Source: Streptomyces sp. Act143
GTDB taxonomy: Bacteria > Actinomycetota > Actinomycetes > Streptomycetales > Streptomycetaceae
Assembly (NCBI RefSeq): GCF_003143935.1
Contig: NZ_QFRX01000001.1
Span: 1,436,071 to 1,500,070 of the forward strand
Direction: 5' to 3'
Length of the DNA stretch: 64,000 nt
The stretch's first letter is position 1; the number at the start of each line of letters is the position of its first letter. The position numbers were made by a program, and so were the translations under genes. Below are positions 34,945 through 44,241 of this stretch, one piece after another. The notes under the pieces are model-generated. The model was not told the origin of the DNA, searched no databases, and saw nothing but the letters and a program-made list of their open reading frames with translations.

Positions 34945-35436
34945 ATGAGCAAGGGTTCCGAGAACGCGACGCCCGGTTTCCTGGTGTGGCGACTGTCGAT
35001 GAAGTGGCGGACCGCCGTCGACCGCGCGGTGGCCCCGCTGGGCCTGACCCACGCGCAGTACTCGCTGACGGCGTCCCTCTACGGCATGCAGCGCGCCGGC
35101 GAGCGCCCCAGCCAGCGGCGGCTGGCCGACCACACCGGACTGGAGCCGCTGTACGTGTCCAAGCTGGCGCGCTCCCTGGAGTCGGCCGGCCTCCTCGAAC
35201 GCACCCGGGACCCGCGCGACCCGCGCGCCGTCCAGTTGGCGCTCACCGAGCAGGGCCGCACCACGGTCCGGCAGGCCATCGACGTCGTCCACGAGCTGCT
35301 CCAGCAACTGCTGGCCCCGCTCGGCGGGCTCGACAGCGACCGCACCCGGGAGCTGAGCCGCGACCTCGCGACCCTGCTCGACGCACCTCTCGATCCCTTC
35401 GTCCACACGAGTGAGCAGATCAAGGAGCAGCCATGA
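34945..35436 (+). CDS. MarR family transcriptional regulator
   Basis: Winged-helix repressor of 163 residues. HTH region SQRRLADHTGLEPLYVSKLARSLESAG (about 53-79) and wing RTRDPRDPRAVQLALTEQG are intact. It lacks an obvious redox cysteine, so a small-molecule ligand is more likely than oxidation sensing. Its own promoter holds the double palindrome. The stop overlaps the next regulator gene (ATGA). Confidence 0.9.
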   Translation: MSKGSENATPGFLVWRLSMKWRTAVDRAVAPLGLTHAQYSLTASLYGMQRAGERPSQRRLADHTGLEPLYVSKLARSLESAGLLERTRDPRDPRAVQLALTEQGRTTVRQAIDVVHELLQQLLAPLGGLDSDRTRELSRDLATLLDAPLDPFVHTSEQIKEQP

Positions 35437-35891
35437 CCACCACCACGCCCGCCCCGACCCCCCTGGTCGACCCCCGCGTCATAGCCCTGGCCCACTACGC
35501 GGGCCGCGCCCTCCTGGAGAAGGTGCTGGCCCGGCACGGCGTGACGTTCCAGCAGTCCGTCACCCTCCGGGTGGCGGCCGTCGCCGACGGCCCGGTCGAG
35601 CGCGCGCACCTCGTCGGCAGCGTCGTCGACTCGCTCAAGGTTGCTGCGAACGAGGTGCACACCGTGGTCGACGGGCTGATCGCGGCGGGACTGCTGACTC
35701 CGCACGGCGCGTCCCAGGTCCGGATCACGGAGACCGGCCGGGAGCTGTACGCCACGACGTCCGGCGAGACCGCCCCCATCTCCGCCCGGATCTACGAGGG
35801 CATCCCGGCGGAGGACCTGGCCGCGGCCGGGCGGGTGCTGACCCTCATCACCGAGCGGGCCGACGCCGAACTGGCCGCGATGGACCGGTGA
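35433..35891 (+). CDS. MarR-like winged-helix protein
   Basis: 152-residue protein coupled to the preceding MarR gene by ATGA. It has a MarR-like pattern: helical N terminus RVIALAHYAGRALLEKVLAR, a weak recognition-helix region VVDSLKVAANEVHTVVDGLIAAGLL, wing SQVRITETGRELY and a C-terminal dimerisation helix. The DNA-binding helix is atypical. It could be a second repressor or a partner that forms heterodimers with the first. Confidence 0.75.
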   Translation: MTTTTPAPTPLVDPRVIALAHYAGRALLEKVLARHGVTFQQSVTLRVAAVADGPVERAHLVGSVVDSLKVAANEVHTVVDGLIAAGLLTPHGASQVRITETGRELYATTSGETAPISARIYEGIPAEDLAAAGRVLTLITERADAELAAMDR

Positions 35892-35967
35892 CCCGGCATC
35901 CGCGGAGGAATCGGTAGTGGAATATTGAACAAACGCGCTCCGTTGACGGCGTCGAAGGAGGTCACGA

Positions 35968-36315
35968 GTGGACACGACGTACTACGACCACGGAACGCCG
36001 GCGGAGCGCTGGGAGCGCGCGCGGATGTTCTTCGACGCCAAGGACTACGCCGCCGCGGCACGCGTCCTGGGCACGCTGGTCGAGGAGGTGCCGGAGCAGA
36101 CCGGACCGCGGCTGCTGCTGGCGCGCTCCTACTACCACTCGGCCCAACTGCGTCGCGCGGAGGCCGAGTTGCGCATCATCGTGGAGCGCGACCCGGTGGA
36201 GCACTACGCCCGTCTGATGCTGGGCCGCACACTGGAGCGGCAGAGCCGCCACGAGGAGGCCGAGCCGCACCTGCGCATGGCGTCCGCGCTGGCCGGCGAC
36301 TTCGACGAGCTCTGA
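35968..36315 (+). CDS. tetratricopeptide repeat protein
   Basis: 115-residue helical protein of about two and a half TPRs: ERARMFFDAKDYAAAARVLG, LLARSYYHSAQLRRAEAELR and MLGRTLERQSRHEEAEPHLR. The GTG at 35968 is set by AAGGAGG six bases upstream. No signal or membrane segment, so a cytosolic protein-protein adaptor. It lies alone between the MarR pair and a strong terminator. Confidence 0.85.
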   Translation: MDTTYYDHGTPAERWERARMFFDAKDYAAAARVLGTLVEEVPEQTGPRLLLARSYYHSAQLRRAEAELRIIVERDPVEHYARLMLGRTLERQSRHEEAEPHLRMASALAGDFDEL

Positions 36316-36361
36316 GCGACACCGTACGAAGCGACGCCGGACCAAGCGGCGCCGTACGACA

Positions 36362-36396
36362 CGAGGGCCCGGTTCCGCGACGGAACCGGGCCCTCG
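36362..36396. terminator. strong terminator hairpin
   Basis: CGAGGGCCCGGTTCCG (36362-36377) and its exact complement (36381-36396) form a 16-base stem with a three-base loop, between the convergent TPR and PepSY genes. Confidence 0.85.
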
Positions 36397-36405
36397 CGCG
36401 AGGTC

Positions 36406-37791
36406 TCAGACGCGGCTCGCCCGCCGGTGCGCGAGCTCACCCAGCGCCACGTCGACGACGAGGAACACGGCCAGCGGAATGCCCAGCAGCGGCACGAAGT
36501 ACCCGAGGGCCGCGATCAGCGCCACGCACGGCAGCAGGATCTGCGGGGGCACCTTCTGCCAGGCGCCGCGCGGGACCGGACGGCCGAAGCCGTTGCCGCG
36601 GCCGCGCATCCACCACATGCGGTAGCCCCAGACGATCAGCAGGACCAGGGAGAGCGCCACGAGCATCAGCACGATCTGGTTGCCCAGGCCGAAGAGAGTC
36701 CCGGTGTGCAGGTCGATGCCCCAGCGGGTCAGCTTCGCGAGCACCGGGAAATCGTCGAACCGCAGCACGTCGGTGACCTGGCCGGTGGCCGGGTCGACAG
36801 CGACCGCGTCCTGCTTCTCGGGCCAGCTGCGCTGGATCTGCTTGACCACGTACGCCGACGACGCGTCCGCCGGCGGCACGATCTCGACGGGGTCGCCCAG
36901 CCCCTCGGCGCGCGCCGCCGCCAGGACCGTGTCGAGGCCGACGCCGTGCTCGGCGGCCCCGGCAGAGGCGGCGGCACCGTGTCCGGAGTGGTCGCCGCCC
37001 GCGGTGGCCGACACCGACGGCGTGGCCTGATCGAGCGCACCGCGCAGGTCGTCGATGCTCGCGCCGGCGTAGGTGGACCAGGTCAGACCGGTCACCGACA
37101 GGAAGAAGAACCCGAGGGCGGCCCAGACGCCGACCGTGGCGTGCAGTCCGAGCGTGCGGCGCCGCCCTTCGGTGCCGCGCACGGTGCGCCGCGCCCGGCG
37201 CCGGGTGAACCACAGCACCAGTCCGGCCCCCGCGATCACCCACAGCCAGCTCGCGGCGAACTCCGTGTAGAGACGGCCGGTCTCGCCGAGGTGCAGATTG
37301 CGGTGCAGTTCGGAGATCCAGGTGCGCAGCGGCAACGCGCCCGTGGAGCCGTACTGTTCGAGGGCGCCCTCCACCTTTCCGGTGTACGGGTCGACGAAGA
37401 CCGCGAGGGTGTGGCCGGGGTCGACGCCCTTGACCCCGGAGAGCAGGACCCTGGTCGTCGCGTCGTCCGCCGGGGAGGGCCGCACGGCCGCGACGGAGCC
37501 CTCGGGGTGGGCCGCGCGGGCGGCGCCGACCTGCTCGGAGATCGGCAGCTTGGCGTCGCCGACGGCGGAGACGGTCATCTCGTCGGCGTACACGATCTTC
37601 TCGGCCTGGAACGACGCGGCGTACAGGAATCCGGTGACCGCGGCCACCAGCAGGAAGGGCGCGACGAACAGTCCGGCGTAGAAGTGCAGGCGCAGCACCA
37701 ACGGGCGCAGCGGTGCCCAACTGCTGGGTTTCGGGAGCGGTTCGGCGGCTTTCGGGGCCTCGTCGGTGGTCGTCGAGGGAGCGGAGGTCAT
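36406..37791 (-). CDS. PepSY-associated transmembrane protein
   Basis: 461-residue membrane protein (start MTSAPSTTTDEAPK at 37791). Four main helices in the PepSY_TM arrangement: LHFYAGLFVAPFLLVAAVTG, SWLWVIAGAGLVLWF, VGVWAALGFFFLSVTGLTW and VLMLVALSLVLLIVWGYRM, followed by a C-terminal pair. Conserved histidines in RLHFYAG, SELHRNLHLG, TLGLHATVG and GIDLHTGTLFGLG may bind haem or metal, and GGDHSGHG is a further His-rich stretch. Relatives act in iron-siderophore or flavin reduction at the membrane. It diverges from peptide deformylase. Confidence 0.85.
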   Translation of the reverse strand: MTSAPSTTTDEAPKAAEPLPKPSSWAPLRPLVLRLHFYAGLFVAPFLLVAAVTGFLYAASFQAEKIVYADEMTVSAVGDAKLPISEQVGAARAAHPEGSVAAVRPSPADDATTRVLLSGVKGVDPGHTLAVFVDPYTGKVEGALEQYGSTGALPLRTWISELHRNLHLGETGRLYTEFAASWLWVIAGAGLVLWFTRRRARRTVRGTEGRRRTLGLHATVGVWAALGFFFLSVTGLTWSTYAGASIDDLRGALDQATPSVSATAGGDHSGHGAAASAGAAEHGVGLDTVLAAARAEGLGDPVEIVPPADASSAYVVKQIQRSWPEKQDAVAVDPATGQVTDVLRFDDFPVLAKLTRWGIDLHTGTLFGLGNQIVLMLVALSLVLLIVWGYRMWWMRGRGNGFGRPVPRGAWQKVPPQILLPCVALIAALGYFVPLLGIPLAVFLVVDVALGELAHRRASRV

Positions 37792-37922
37792 CGGCGGCTT
37801 ACTCCGGTGGGTGGGGACGTGCTCGGTTCGGTCGGTCCAGTAGTCGGACGGAACGCGCCCCGAGTTCCCGGGGGTTGAAGTGGCCCGCGTCACACAGAGG
37901 GTCGGCATGGCATGCTGGCGCG

Positions 37923-38570
37923 ATGGCAACTCCCCCTGATCGACCGTCCCTTGCCGAGCTGGTCGAGGAACTCCTCGCCACCGGCGGCCCGCTGCCGATC
38001 GTGACGGCCGGCGAGCCGGTCCTGCGGCACGGCACCGAGCGTTTCGAGGGCCAGCTGGACTCCGCGCTGCTGGCCCGGTTCGTCGAGGCGCTGCGCGTCA
38101 CCATGCACGCGGCGCCCGGTGTCGGCCTCGCGGCGCCGCAGGTGGGGGTGCCGCTGCGGATCGCGGTGATCGAGGACCCGGCGCCGGTGCCGGACGAGGT
38201 GCGCCTCGCGCGGGGGCGGGTGCCGCAGCCGTTCCGGGTCCTGGTCAATCCGTCGTACGAGGGGGTGGGCGCCGCGCGGGCCGCGTTCTTCGAGGGCTGT
38301 CTGAGTGTGCCGGGCTGGCAGGCGGTCGTGGACCGGTACGACAGGGTGCGGCTGACGGGCGAGGACGAGCACGGACGGTCGGTGGACGAGGTGTTCTCCG
38401 GGTGGCCCGCGCGGATCGTGCAGCACGAGACGGACCACCTGGACGGCACCCTGTACCTGGACCGGGCGGAGCTGCGCTCGCTGTCCTCGAACCAGGCGAT
38501 GGCCGAGCGCTGGTCCCAGCCGACGCCCAGGGACGCCGCCGCCTCCCTGGGCTTCCGGCTGCCGGACTGA
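37923..38570 (+). CDS. def: peptide deformylase
   Basis: Removes the formyl group from nascent protein N termini; 215 residues. All three motifs are present: GVGLAAPQ, EGCLSVPG (metal Cys) and QHETDHLDG (HExxH-type metal ligands and catalytic Glu). The sequence before 37923 is not conserved-looking, and ATG 37923 gives MATPPDRPSLAEL. The 30-residue N-terminal extension is common in the actinobacterial paralogues. It is probably one of several def copies. Confidence 0.93.
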   Translation: MATPPDRPSLAELVEELLATGGPLPIVTAGEPVLRHGTERFEGQLDSALLARFVEALRVTMHAAPGVGLAAPQVGVPLRIAVIEDPAPVPDEVRLARGRVPQPFRVLVNPSYEGVGAARAAFFEGCLSVPGWQAVVDRYDRVRLTGEDEHGRSVDEVFSGWPARIVQHETDHLDGTLYLDRAELRSLSSNQAMAERWSQPTPRDAAASLGFRLPD

Positions 38571-38613
38571 CGGCCGGCGGTCCCGCGCCGCCGCGCACCG
38601 CCGGACGTCACCG

Positions 38614-40032
38614 TCAGCTGTCCCGGAACGTCTCCAGCAGGCGCAGCCACACCTCGCTGATCGTCGGATAGGACGGGACGGTGTGCCACAGCCGGCTGAT
38701 CGGCACCTCTCCGGCGACGGCGACGGTCGCCGAGTGGATGAGCTCGCCGACGCCCGGGCCCACGAAGGTGACGCCGAGCAGGATCTCGCGTTCCAGGTCG
38801 ACGACCATGCGGGCCCGGCCGCGGTAGCCGTCGCCGTACAGGCTCGCGCCGGCCACGTTGGCGAGGTCGTAGTCGACCGCGCGGACCCGGCGGCCGGCCT
38901 GTTCGGCCTCCGCGAGGGAGAGGCCGACGGCGGCGGCCTCGGGGTCGGTGAAGACGACCTGGGGTACGGCGGCGTGGTCGGCGGTGGCGGCGTGCGCGCC
39001 CCACGGGTCGGTCTCCAGCAGCGGGGTGCCGGAGGCGCGGGCGGCGATGGCGGCGCCGGCGATGCGGGCCTGGTACTTGCCCTGGTGGGTGAGGAGCGCG
39101 CGGTGGTTGACGTCACCGACGGCGTAGAGCCAGTCGGTGCCGGTGACGCGGAGGCTGTCGTCGACGTCCAGCCAGGAGCCGGGTTCCAGGCCGACGGTGT
39201 CCAGGCCGATGTCGTCGGTGCGCGGGGCGCGGCCGGTGGCGAAGAGGATCTCGTCGGCCTCGATACGGTCGCCGGTGTCGGTGACGACCACGACGGTGCC
39301 GTTCTCGCGGGTCACCGACTCGACGGAGGTCCCGGTGCGGACGTCGGCGCCGGCCGCGGTGAGCGCCTCGGCGACCAGTTCGCCGGCGAAGGGCTCCATG
39401 CGGTTGAGCAGGCCCTTGCCGCGGACGAGGAGGGTGACCCGGGAGCCGAGGGCCTGCCAGGCGGTGGCCATCTCGGTGGCGACGACTCCCCCGCCGACGA
39501 CGATCAGCCGGCCGGGCGCGGCCTTGGCGCTGGTGGCCTCGCGGCTGGTCCAGGGTTTGACCGTGTCGAGTCCGGGCAGGCCGGGCAGGAGGGCGCGGGT
39601 GCCGGTGCAGACGGCGACGGCGTGCCGGGCGGTGAGGACCGTGTCGCCCACGGTCACGGTGCGCGGGCCGGTCAGGCGGCCGTGTCCGCGGTAGAGGTCG
39701 GCCCCGATGCCGTCGAGCCACTGGACCTGGCCGTCGTCCTTCCAGTGGGAGGTGTAGTCGTCGCGCCGGGCGAGGACCGCGGCGGTGTCGAGGGGGCCCT
39801 GTACGGCCGGGGCGAGCCCCGGCAGGCGGCGGGCGTCGGCCTGGGCGATGACCGGGCGCAGCAGGGCCTTGCTGGGCATGCAGGCCCAGTACGAGCACTC
39901 GCCGCCGACCAGCTCGCTCTCCACGACCGCGGTGGCGAGGCCGGCCGCACGGGTGCGGTCGGCGACGTTCTCCCCCACCGGCCCCGCTCCGAGCACCACG
40001 ACGTCGTACACAGTGGATTCCGTTTCCGTCAT
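38614..40032 (-). CDS. FAD-dependent pyridine nucleotide-disulfide oxidoreductase
   Basis: 472-residue class I disulfide reductase of the dihydrolipoamide dehydrogenase/mercuric reductase group. FAD-binding VVVLGAGPVGENVA, redox pair GGECSYWACMPSKALL, NAD(P)-binding VVGGGVVATEMA, second FAD motif YAVGDVN and a C-terminal dimerisation domain are present. The final HPT/HxE active-site segment usual in lipoamide dehydrogenase is replaced by LIHSATVAVAGEVP, so its substrate may differ. Start ATG 40032 gives MTETESTVYDV. It diverges from the thioredoxin gene 126 bases away. Confidence 0.88.
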   Translation of the reverse strand: MTETESTVYDVVVLGAGPVGENVADRTRAAGLATAVVESELVGGECSYWACMPSKALLRPVIAQADARRLPGLAPAVQGPLDTAAVLARRDDYTSHWKDDGQVQWLDGIGADLYRGHGRLTGPRTVTVGDTVLTARHAVAVCTGTRALLPGLPGLDTVKPWTSREATSAKAAPGRLIVVGGGVVATEMATAWQALGSRVTLLVRGKGLLNRMEPFAGELVAEALTAAGADVRTGTSVESVTRENGTVVVVTDTGDRIEADEILFATGRAPRTDDIGLDTVGLEPGSWLDVDDSLRVTGTDWLYAVGDVNHRALLTHQGKYQARIAGAAIAARASGTPLLETDPWGAHAATADHAAVPQVVFTDPEAAAVGLSLAEAEQAGRRVRAVDYDLANVAGASLYGDGYRGRARMVVDLEREILLGVTFVGPGVGELIHSATVAVAGEVPISRLWHTVPSYPTISEVWLRLLETFRDS

Positions 40033-40157
40033 GGGGTCAGTCTGAAGGGTGGTGTGCGCTCGGGTCACATGGGTACGCGCGCGGAATACCTACCCGGCAG
40101 GCCGTGTTTGTGCGGACAGGCCCGATGGCCCCGACCCCAGGAAGAGGGATTGACGTC

Positions 40158-40544
<387 letters not shown>

Positions 40545-40549
40545 CGTAC

Positions 40550-40592
40550 CGGGACTTGCCCTGGGGTGCTCACCACTCCAGGGGAAGTCCCG
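40550..40592. terminator. long hairpin at the trxA/pobA convergence
   Basis: CGGGACTT (40550-40557) pairs with AAGTCCCG (40585-40592), and CCCTGG/CCAGGG plus GTG/CAC pair inside with small bulges. It covers the last codons and stop of pobA, so the same DNA codes for the protein's C terminus and for a terminator used from the thioredoxin side. Confidence 0.65.
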
Positions 40593-41748
40593 TGTAGTTG
40601 GCGGCCAGTTCGGCGGCGGCGTGCCGGGACGCGGTGATCCGCCGCAGCCGGGCCAGCTGGAGCCGGTGGTCGAAGGGGTCGGCGTCCGGGCGGGTGTGCA
40701 GCATGGTCGTCATGTCGTACGAGAACCGGGTGGCCTGCCAGACGCGGGCGAGGCACGACTGCGAGTAGCGGTCGAGGAGTTGCTCGGAGCCGCTGCGGTG
40801 CAGCTCGGCGAAGGCCCGGGCCAGCAGGCATACGTCGGAGACCGCGAGGTTGAGGCCCTTGGCGCCGGTCGGTGGGACGATGTGGGCGGCGTCACCCGCC
40901 AGCAGCAGCCGGCCGTGGCGCATGGGTTCGTGGACGTAACTGCGCATCGGCGTCACGGACTTGGCGGTGATCGGGCCGCGGTTCAGGGTCCAGTCGGCGT
41001 CGATGGCGAAGCGGGCGGCGAGTTCGTCCCAGATGCGGTCGTCGGGCCAGTCGCGGGGGTCGGTGCCGTTGGGCACCTGGAGGTAGAGCCGGGACACCTG
41101 CGGTGAGCGCATGCTGTGCAGGGCGAAGCCGCCGGCGCCGCGCGCGTAGATCAACTCCTCGCAGGACGGGGCCACATCGGCGAGGATGCCGAGCCAGGAG
41201 TACGGGTAGTCGTGGGCGTACGCCCGCCCGGTCCCGGCCGGGAAGGTGTCGCGGGCGATGCCGTGGAAGCCGTCGCAGCCGACGACCCAGTCGCAGCTCA
41301 GGGTCTGCTCGCGGCCCTCGTGCAGGAACCGGACGACGGGCGTCGCCGACTCCGGCTTCTCGATCGTCAGCGCCTCCGCCTCGAACAACAGCGGTGGCCC
41401 GTCGGCGAGTTGGAGGGACACGAGATCCTTCACGATCTCGGTCTGGGCGTAGATCGTGACGGTACGGCCGCCGGTGAGGACCGGGAAGTCGATGTGGTGG
41501 CGTTCCCGGTCGAAGCGCAGCTCGATGCCCTGGTGGACCAGGCCCTGCACCCCCAGCCGTTCGGCGGCGCCGCACGCGCGCAGGGCGTCGACCGTGCCCT
41601 GCTCCAGCATGCCGGCCCGTTGGCGCTGCTCGACGTATTCCCGCGTCCTCGCCTCCAGCACGACGCAGTCGATGCCCGCGTGGTGCAGCAGACGGGCGAG
41701 GAGCAGTCCGGCGGGGCCGCCGCCGATGATGCCGACCGTCGTGCGCAT
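40570..41748 (-). CDS. pobA: 4-hydroxybenzoate 3-monooxygenase
   Basis: FAD monooxygenase converting 4-hydroxybenzoate to protocatechuate; 392 residues, the usual length. Motifs: FAD dinucleotide GIIGGGPAGLLLARL, REYVEQRQRAGMLEQGTVD, the DG motif VVGCDGFHGIARD, and the second FAD motif LLAGDAAHIVPPTGAKGLNL. Near-identity in layout to PobA makes the assignment secure. A LacI-family gene ends 39 bases upstream on the same strand and may control it. Protocatechuate-pathway genes are not in the window. Confidence 0.93.
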   Translation of the reverse strand: MRTTVGIIGGGPAGLLLARLLHHAGIDCVVLEARTREYVEQRQRAGMLEQGTVDALRACGAAERLGVQGLVHQGIELRFDRERHHIDFPVLTGGRTVTIYAQTEIVKDLVSLQLADGPPLLFEAEALTIEKPESATPVVRFLHEGREQTLSCDWVVGCDGFHGIARDTFPAGTGRAYAHDYPYSWLGILADVAPSCEELIYARGAGGFALHSMRSPQVSRLYLQVPNGTDPRDWPDDRIWDELAARFAIDADWTLNRGPITAKSVTPMRSYVHEPMRHGRLLLAGDAAHIVPPTGAKGLNLAVSDVCLLARAFAELHRSGSEQLLDRYSQSCLARVWQATRFSYDMTTMLHTRPDADPFDHRLQLARLRRITASRHAAAELAANYTGLPLEW

Positions 41749-41787
41749 GGCACGCCTCCCCTCGGTGACAGCTTGGCCGACAGCCTC

Positions 41788-42834
41788 TCAGGTGGACTCG
41801 CGGTGCACCACCGCGGCCGCCAGCACCTTGTGTGTCTCGGGTGCGGCGGAGGGGGTGCGCACCGCGCGGTCGACGAGTTCGGCGAGGGCGCGGCCGGAGG
41901 GCAGGTCGAGGCGGACCGTGCTCAGCCGGGGCCGCAGCAGCCGGCCGAGCATGAGGTCGTCGGCGCCGATGACGGCCGCCTCGCCGGGGATGCCGATGCC
42001 CTGGTCCAGCAGAGCGCGGGTGAGGAGCATCGCGTACTCGTCGTTGTACGCGAACACCGCGTCCAGGCCCAGCTCGCGCCAGCGGTTGGCGAGCCGGCCG
42101 GCGGCCTCCTCGGTGTACGCGAGGGGCAGGTCGGTGACGGTGGCGTCGGTGCCGCGCAGGGCGGCGCGCACACCGGCCAGCCGGGGCCGGGAGAAGGCCT
42201 CCAGGCCCGCCTCCTCGGGGACGACCACGCCGATCCGGCGCCTGCCGCGGTCGTACAGGTGGCGTCCGGCGCGGTGACCGACGGTCTCGTGGTCCATGAG
42301 CAGGGCGTGGGCGCCCTCGACGCTCTCGGGGCCCAAGGTGACCACGGCCCGGGCGCCGGAGCGCTTGAGCACGGCGACGCCCTTCGGGCCCAGTCCCGCG
42401 CCGGGCACCAGGACGGCGACGGGCCGCAGTTCGGCCCAGGCGCGGGCGGCCTCGTCGCCGTGGAGTCCGACGCCGCCGTGCTGGACGACGGTGTAGTCGA
42501 GACGGCTGAGGGCCCACTGGAGTTCGTTGATGAACTGGCCGTAGAGCCGGCCGACGGGGATGGAGGGGGCGGGCATCAGGACCAGGCGGCTGTGTCCGGC
42601 GCGCAGGCTGCGGGCGGCGGCGTGCGGCACGTACCCCAGCTCCTTGGCGGCCTCGTGGACCCGGCGGCGGGTGGGTTCGCTGATCCGGACGGCGCTGGTG
42701 TTGTTCAGGACGTAGGAGACGGTCGCGCGCGAGACGCCTGCCAGGCGGGCCACATCGGCGCTCGTGGGCACGGAGCGCGGTGCGGGGGCCCCGGGGGCGG
42801 GCGTTTTCGGTATCTGCACCATGACGTACGGCAT
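41788..42834 (-). CDS. LacI family transcriptional regulator
   Basis: 348 residues if started at MPYVMVQIPKTP (42834); MVQ at 42822 is an alternative and neither has a strong ribosome site. The HTH TSADVARLAGVSRATVSYVL with hinge HAAARSLRAGHSRLV is typical. The ligand domain follows (VVPEEAGLEAFSRPR, VFAYNDEYAM, VIGADDLMLGRLLRP). The hinge and minor-groove residues are normal, so it should bind DNA. It lies between tetR and pobA on one strand with short gaps (38 and 39 bases). Confidence 0.88.
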   Translation of the reverse strand: MPYVMVQIPKTPAPGAPAPRSVPTSADVARLAGVSRATVSYVLNNTSAVRISEPTRRRVHEAAKELGYVPHAAARSLRAGHSRLVLMPAPSIPVGRLYGQFINELQWALSRLDYTVVQHGGVGLHGDEAARAWAELRPVAVLVPGAGLGPKGVAVLKRSGARAVVTLGPESVEGAHALLMDHETVGHRAGRHLYDRGRRRIGVVVPEEAGLEAFSRPRLAGVRAALRGTDATVTDLPLAYTEEAAGRLANRWRELGLDAVFAYNDEYAMLLTRALLDQGIGIPGEAAVIGADDLMLGRLLRPRLSTVRLDLPSGRALAELVDRAVRTPSAAPETHKVLAAAVVHREST

Positions 42835-42872
42835 CTTTGCAGAACCTGTGGAGACGGGCCCGGGCGGGGCTC

Positions 42873-43535
42873 TCAGGCGGGCGGCGCGGTGCGTGTCACC
42901 CGGGCGACGAGGTCGGTCCAGCCCGCCTCCAGCCGCTCCAGGGGCATCTCGCGCTCCCTGGTCAGGTGGTGGATCTGGGCGGGTTCGAGGTACGCCAGCA
43001 GCGGCCGGGCCAGGAGGTCGCTGTCGGCGTCCGGGACGATCTGCCGCAGCAGCATCGTGACGTGCATGGTCAGGGCACGGTTGGAGGGGTGCGAGTAGCG
43101 GCGGGCGGGCTCCGGCTCGGCGGCGAGCTGGAGGTCGAGCTGTTCCACCGTGCGGTACAGCAGGGCCACGCCGAAGGCGCGCAGCCGCTCCACGGGCGGG
43201 GCGCCGGGGCCCAGGGGCGGCGGGCCGCTCATGAAGTCCGTCTGGAACTGCCGCGCCGAGTGGTCCAGCAGTGCCATCAGCAGGCCGGTGCGGTCGCCGA
43301 AGCGGCGGAAGACGGTGCCCTTGCCGACCTGGGCGGCGGCGGCCACCGCCTCCATGGTGACCCCGGCCGCGCCGTGCTCGGCGATCAGCCGGGCGGCGGC
43401 CTCCAGCAGCCGGGCCCGGTTGCGCGCGGCGTCGGCGCGCAGGCACGGCTCCTCCTCGCGCGCGCCGAGCTGGAACAACCCGGTCTCGCCCAGGGGTTCG
43501 TGGGACCGCGGGAAGGGCGGCAGGTCGGCGGACAT
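42873..43535 (-). CDS. TetR family transcriptional regulator
   Basis: 220-residue regulator starting MSADLPPFPRSHEP (43535). HTH ARLIAEHGAAGVTMEAVAAAAQVGKGTVFRRFGDR is canonical. The ligand domain is helical with RYSHPSNRALTMHVTMLLRQ. Two GGACC/GGTCC palindromes in the divergent region are its probable sites, controlling itself and the FMN reductase gene, a common arrangement for quinone or electrophile response. Confidence 0.9.
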   Translation of the reverse strand: MSADLPPFPRSHEPLGETGLFQLGAREEEPCLRADAARNRARLLEAAARLIAEHGAAGVTMEAVAAAAQVGKGTVFRRFGDRTGLLMALLDHSARQFQTDFMSGPPPLGPGAPPVERLRAFGVALLYRTVEQLDLQLAAEPEPARRYSHPSNRALTMHVTMLLRQIVPDADSDLLARPLLAYLEPAQIHHLTREREMPLERLEAGWTDLVARVTRTAPPA

Positions 43536-43566
43536 GGAGACAGCGTAAAGCATCGGGAATGAAACT

Positions 43567-43614
43567 GGACCGCGGTCCGGTTAGGGTGATAGAAACTTAA
43601 ACGGACCCCGGTCC
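43567..43614. promoter_or_regulatory. paired TetR-type operators
   Basis: GGACCGCGGTCC (43567-43578) is a perfect palindrome and GGACCCCGGTCC (43603-43614) a near-perfect one, centres 36 bases apart. They occupy the region between the divergent tetR and FMN reductase genes. Confidence 0.75.
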
Positions 43615-43655
43615 GGATTGTGACGGCAGTGTTTCAGCACCCCCCTGGAGTTAGC

Positions 43656-44219
43656 ATGTCTGTTCGTATCCTTGCGCTCGTCGGCAGTCTTCGCGCCGGT
43701 TCGCACAACCGCCAGCTCGCGGAGGCGGCCGTCAAGTTCGCGCCCGAAGGTGCCTCCGTCGAGGTGTACGAGGGCCTGGCCGAGATCCCCTTCTACAACG
43801 AGGACATCGACGTCGAGGGCAGCGTCCCGGCCGCCGCCGCCAGGCTGCGCGAGACCGCCCAGGCCGCCGACGGCTTCCTGCTCTTCGTCCCCGAGTACAA
43901 CGGCACCATCCCGGCCGTCCTGAAGAACGCCATCGACTGGCTGTCCCGCCCGTACGGCGCCGGCGCCTTCGGCGGCAAGCCAGCCGCCGTGGTCGGCACC
44001 GCGTTCGGCCAGTTCGGCGGCGTGTGGGCGCAGGACGAGACCCGCAAGGCCCTGGGCATCGCCGGTGCGAAGGTGCTGGAGGACGTCAAGCTGTCCATCC
44101 CCGGTTCCGTGGTCCGCTTCGCCGAGACCCACCCGGCCGACGACACCGAGGTCGCCGAGCAGCTGACCGAGGTCGTCGCCCGACTGCACGGCCACGCCGG
44201 CCAGACCGTCGCCGCCTGA
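43656..44219 (+). CDS. NADPH-dependent FMN reductase
   Basis: 187-residue flavodoxin-like reductase of the azoreductase/chromate reductase group. The FMN phosphate loop is GSLRAGSHNRQLAEAA; the second signature is PEYNGTIPAVLKNAIDWLSRP (split here by the flavin-binding turn) and GKPAAVVGTAFGQFGG follows. ATG 43656 after CTGGAGTTAGC. It is probably derepressed when the divergent TetR protein meets a quinone, dye or similar ligand. Confidence 0.9.
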   Translation: MSVRILALVGSLRAGSHNRQLAEAAVKFAPEGASVEVYEGLAEIPFYNEDIDVEGSVPAAAARLRETAQAADGFLLFVPEYNGTIPAVLKNAIDWLSRPYGAGAFGGKPAAVVGTAFGQFGGVWAQDETRKALGIAGAKVLEDVKLSIPGSVVRFAETHPADDTEVAEQLTEVVARLHGHAGQTVAA

Positions 44220-44241
44220 CCGTCCGGATCACCTCACGCGA

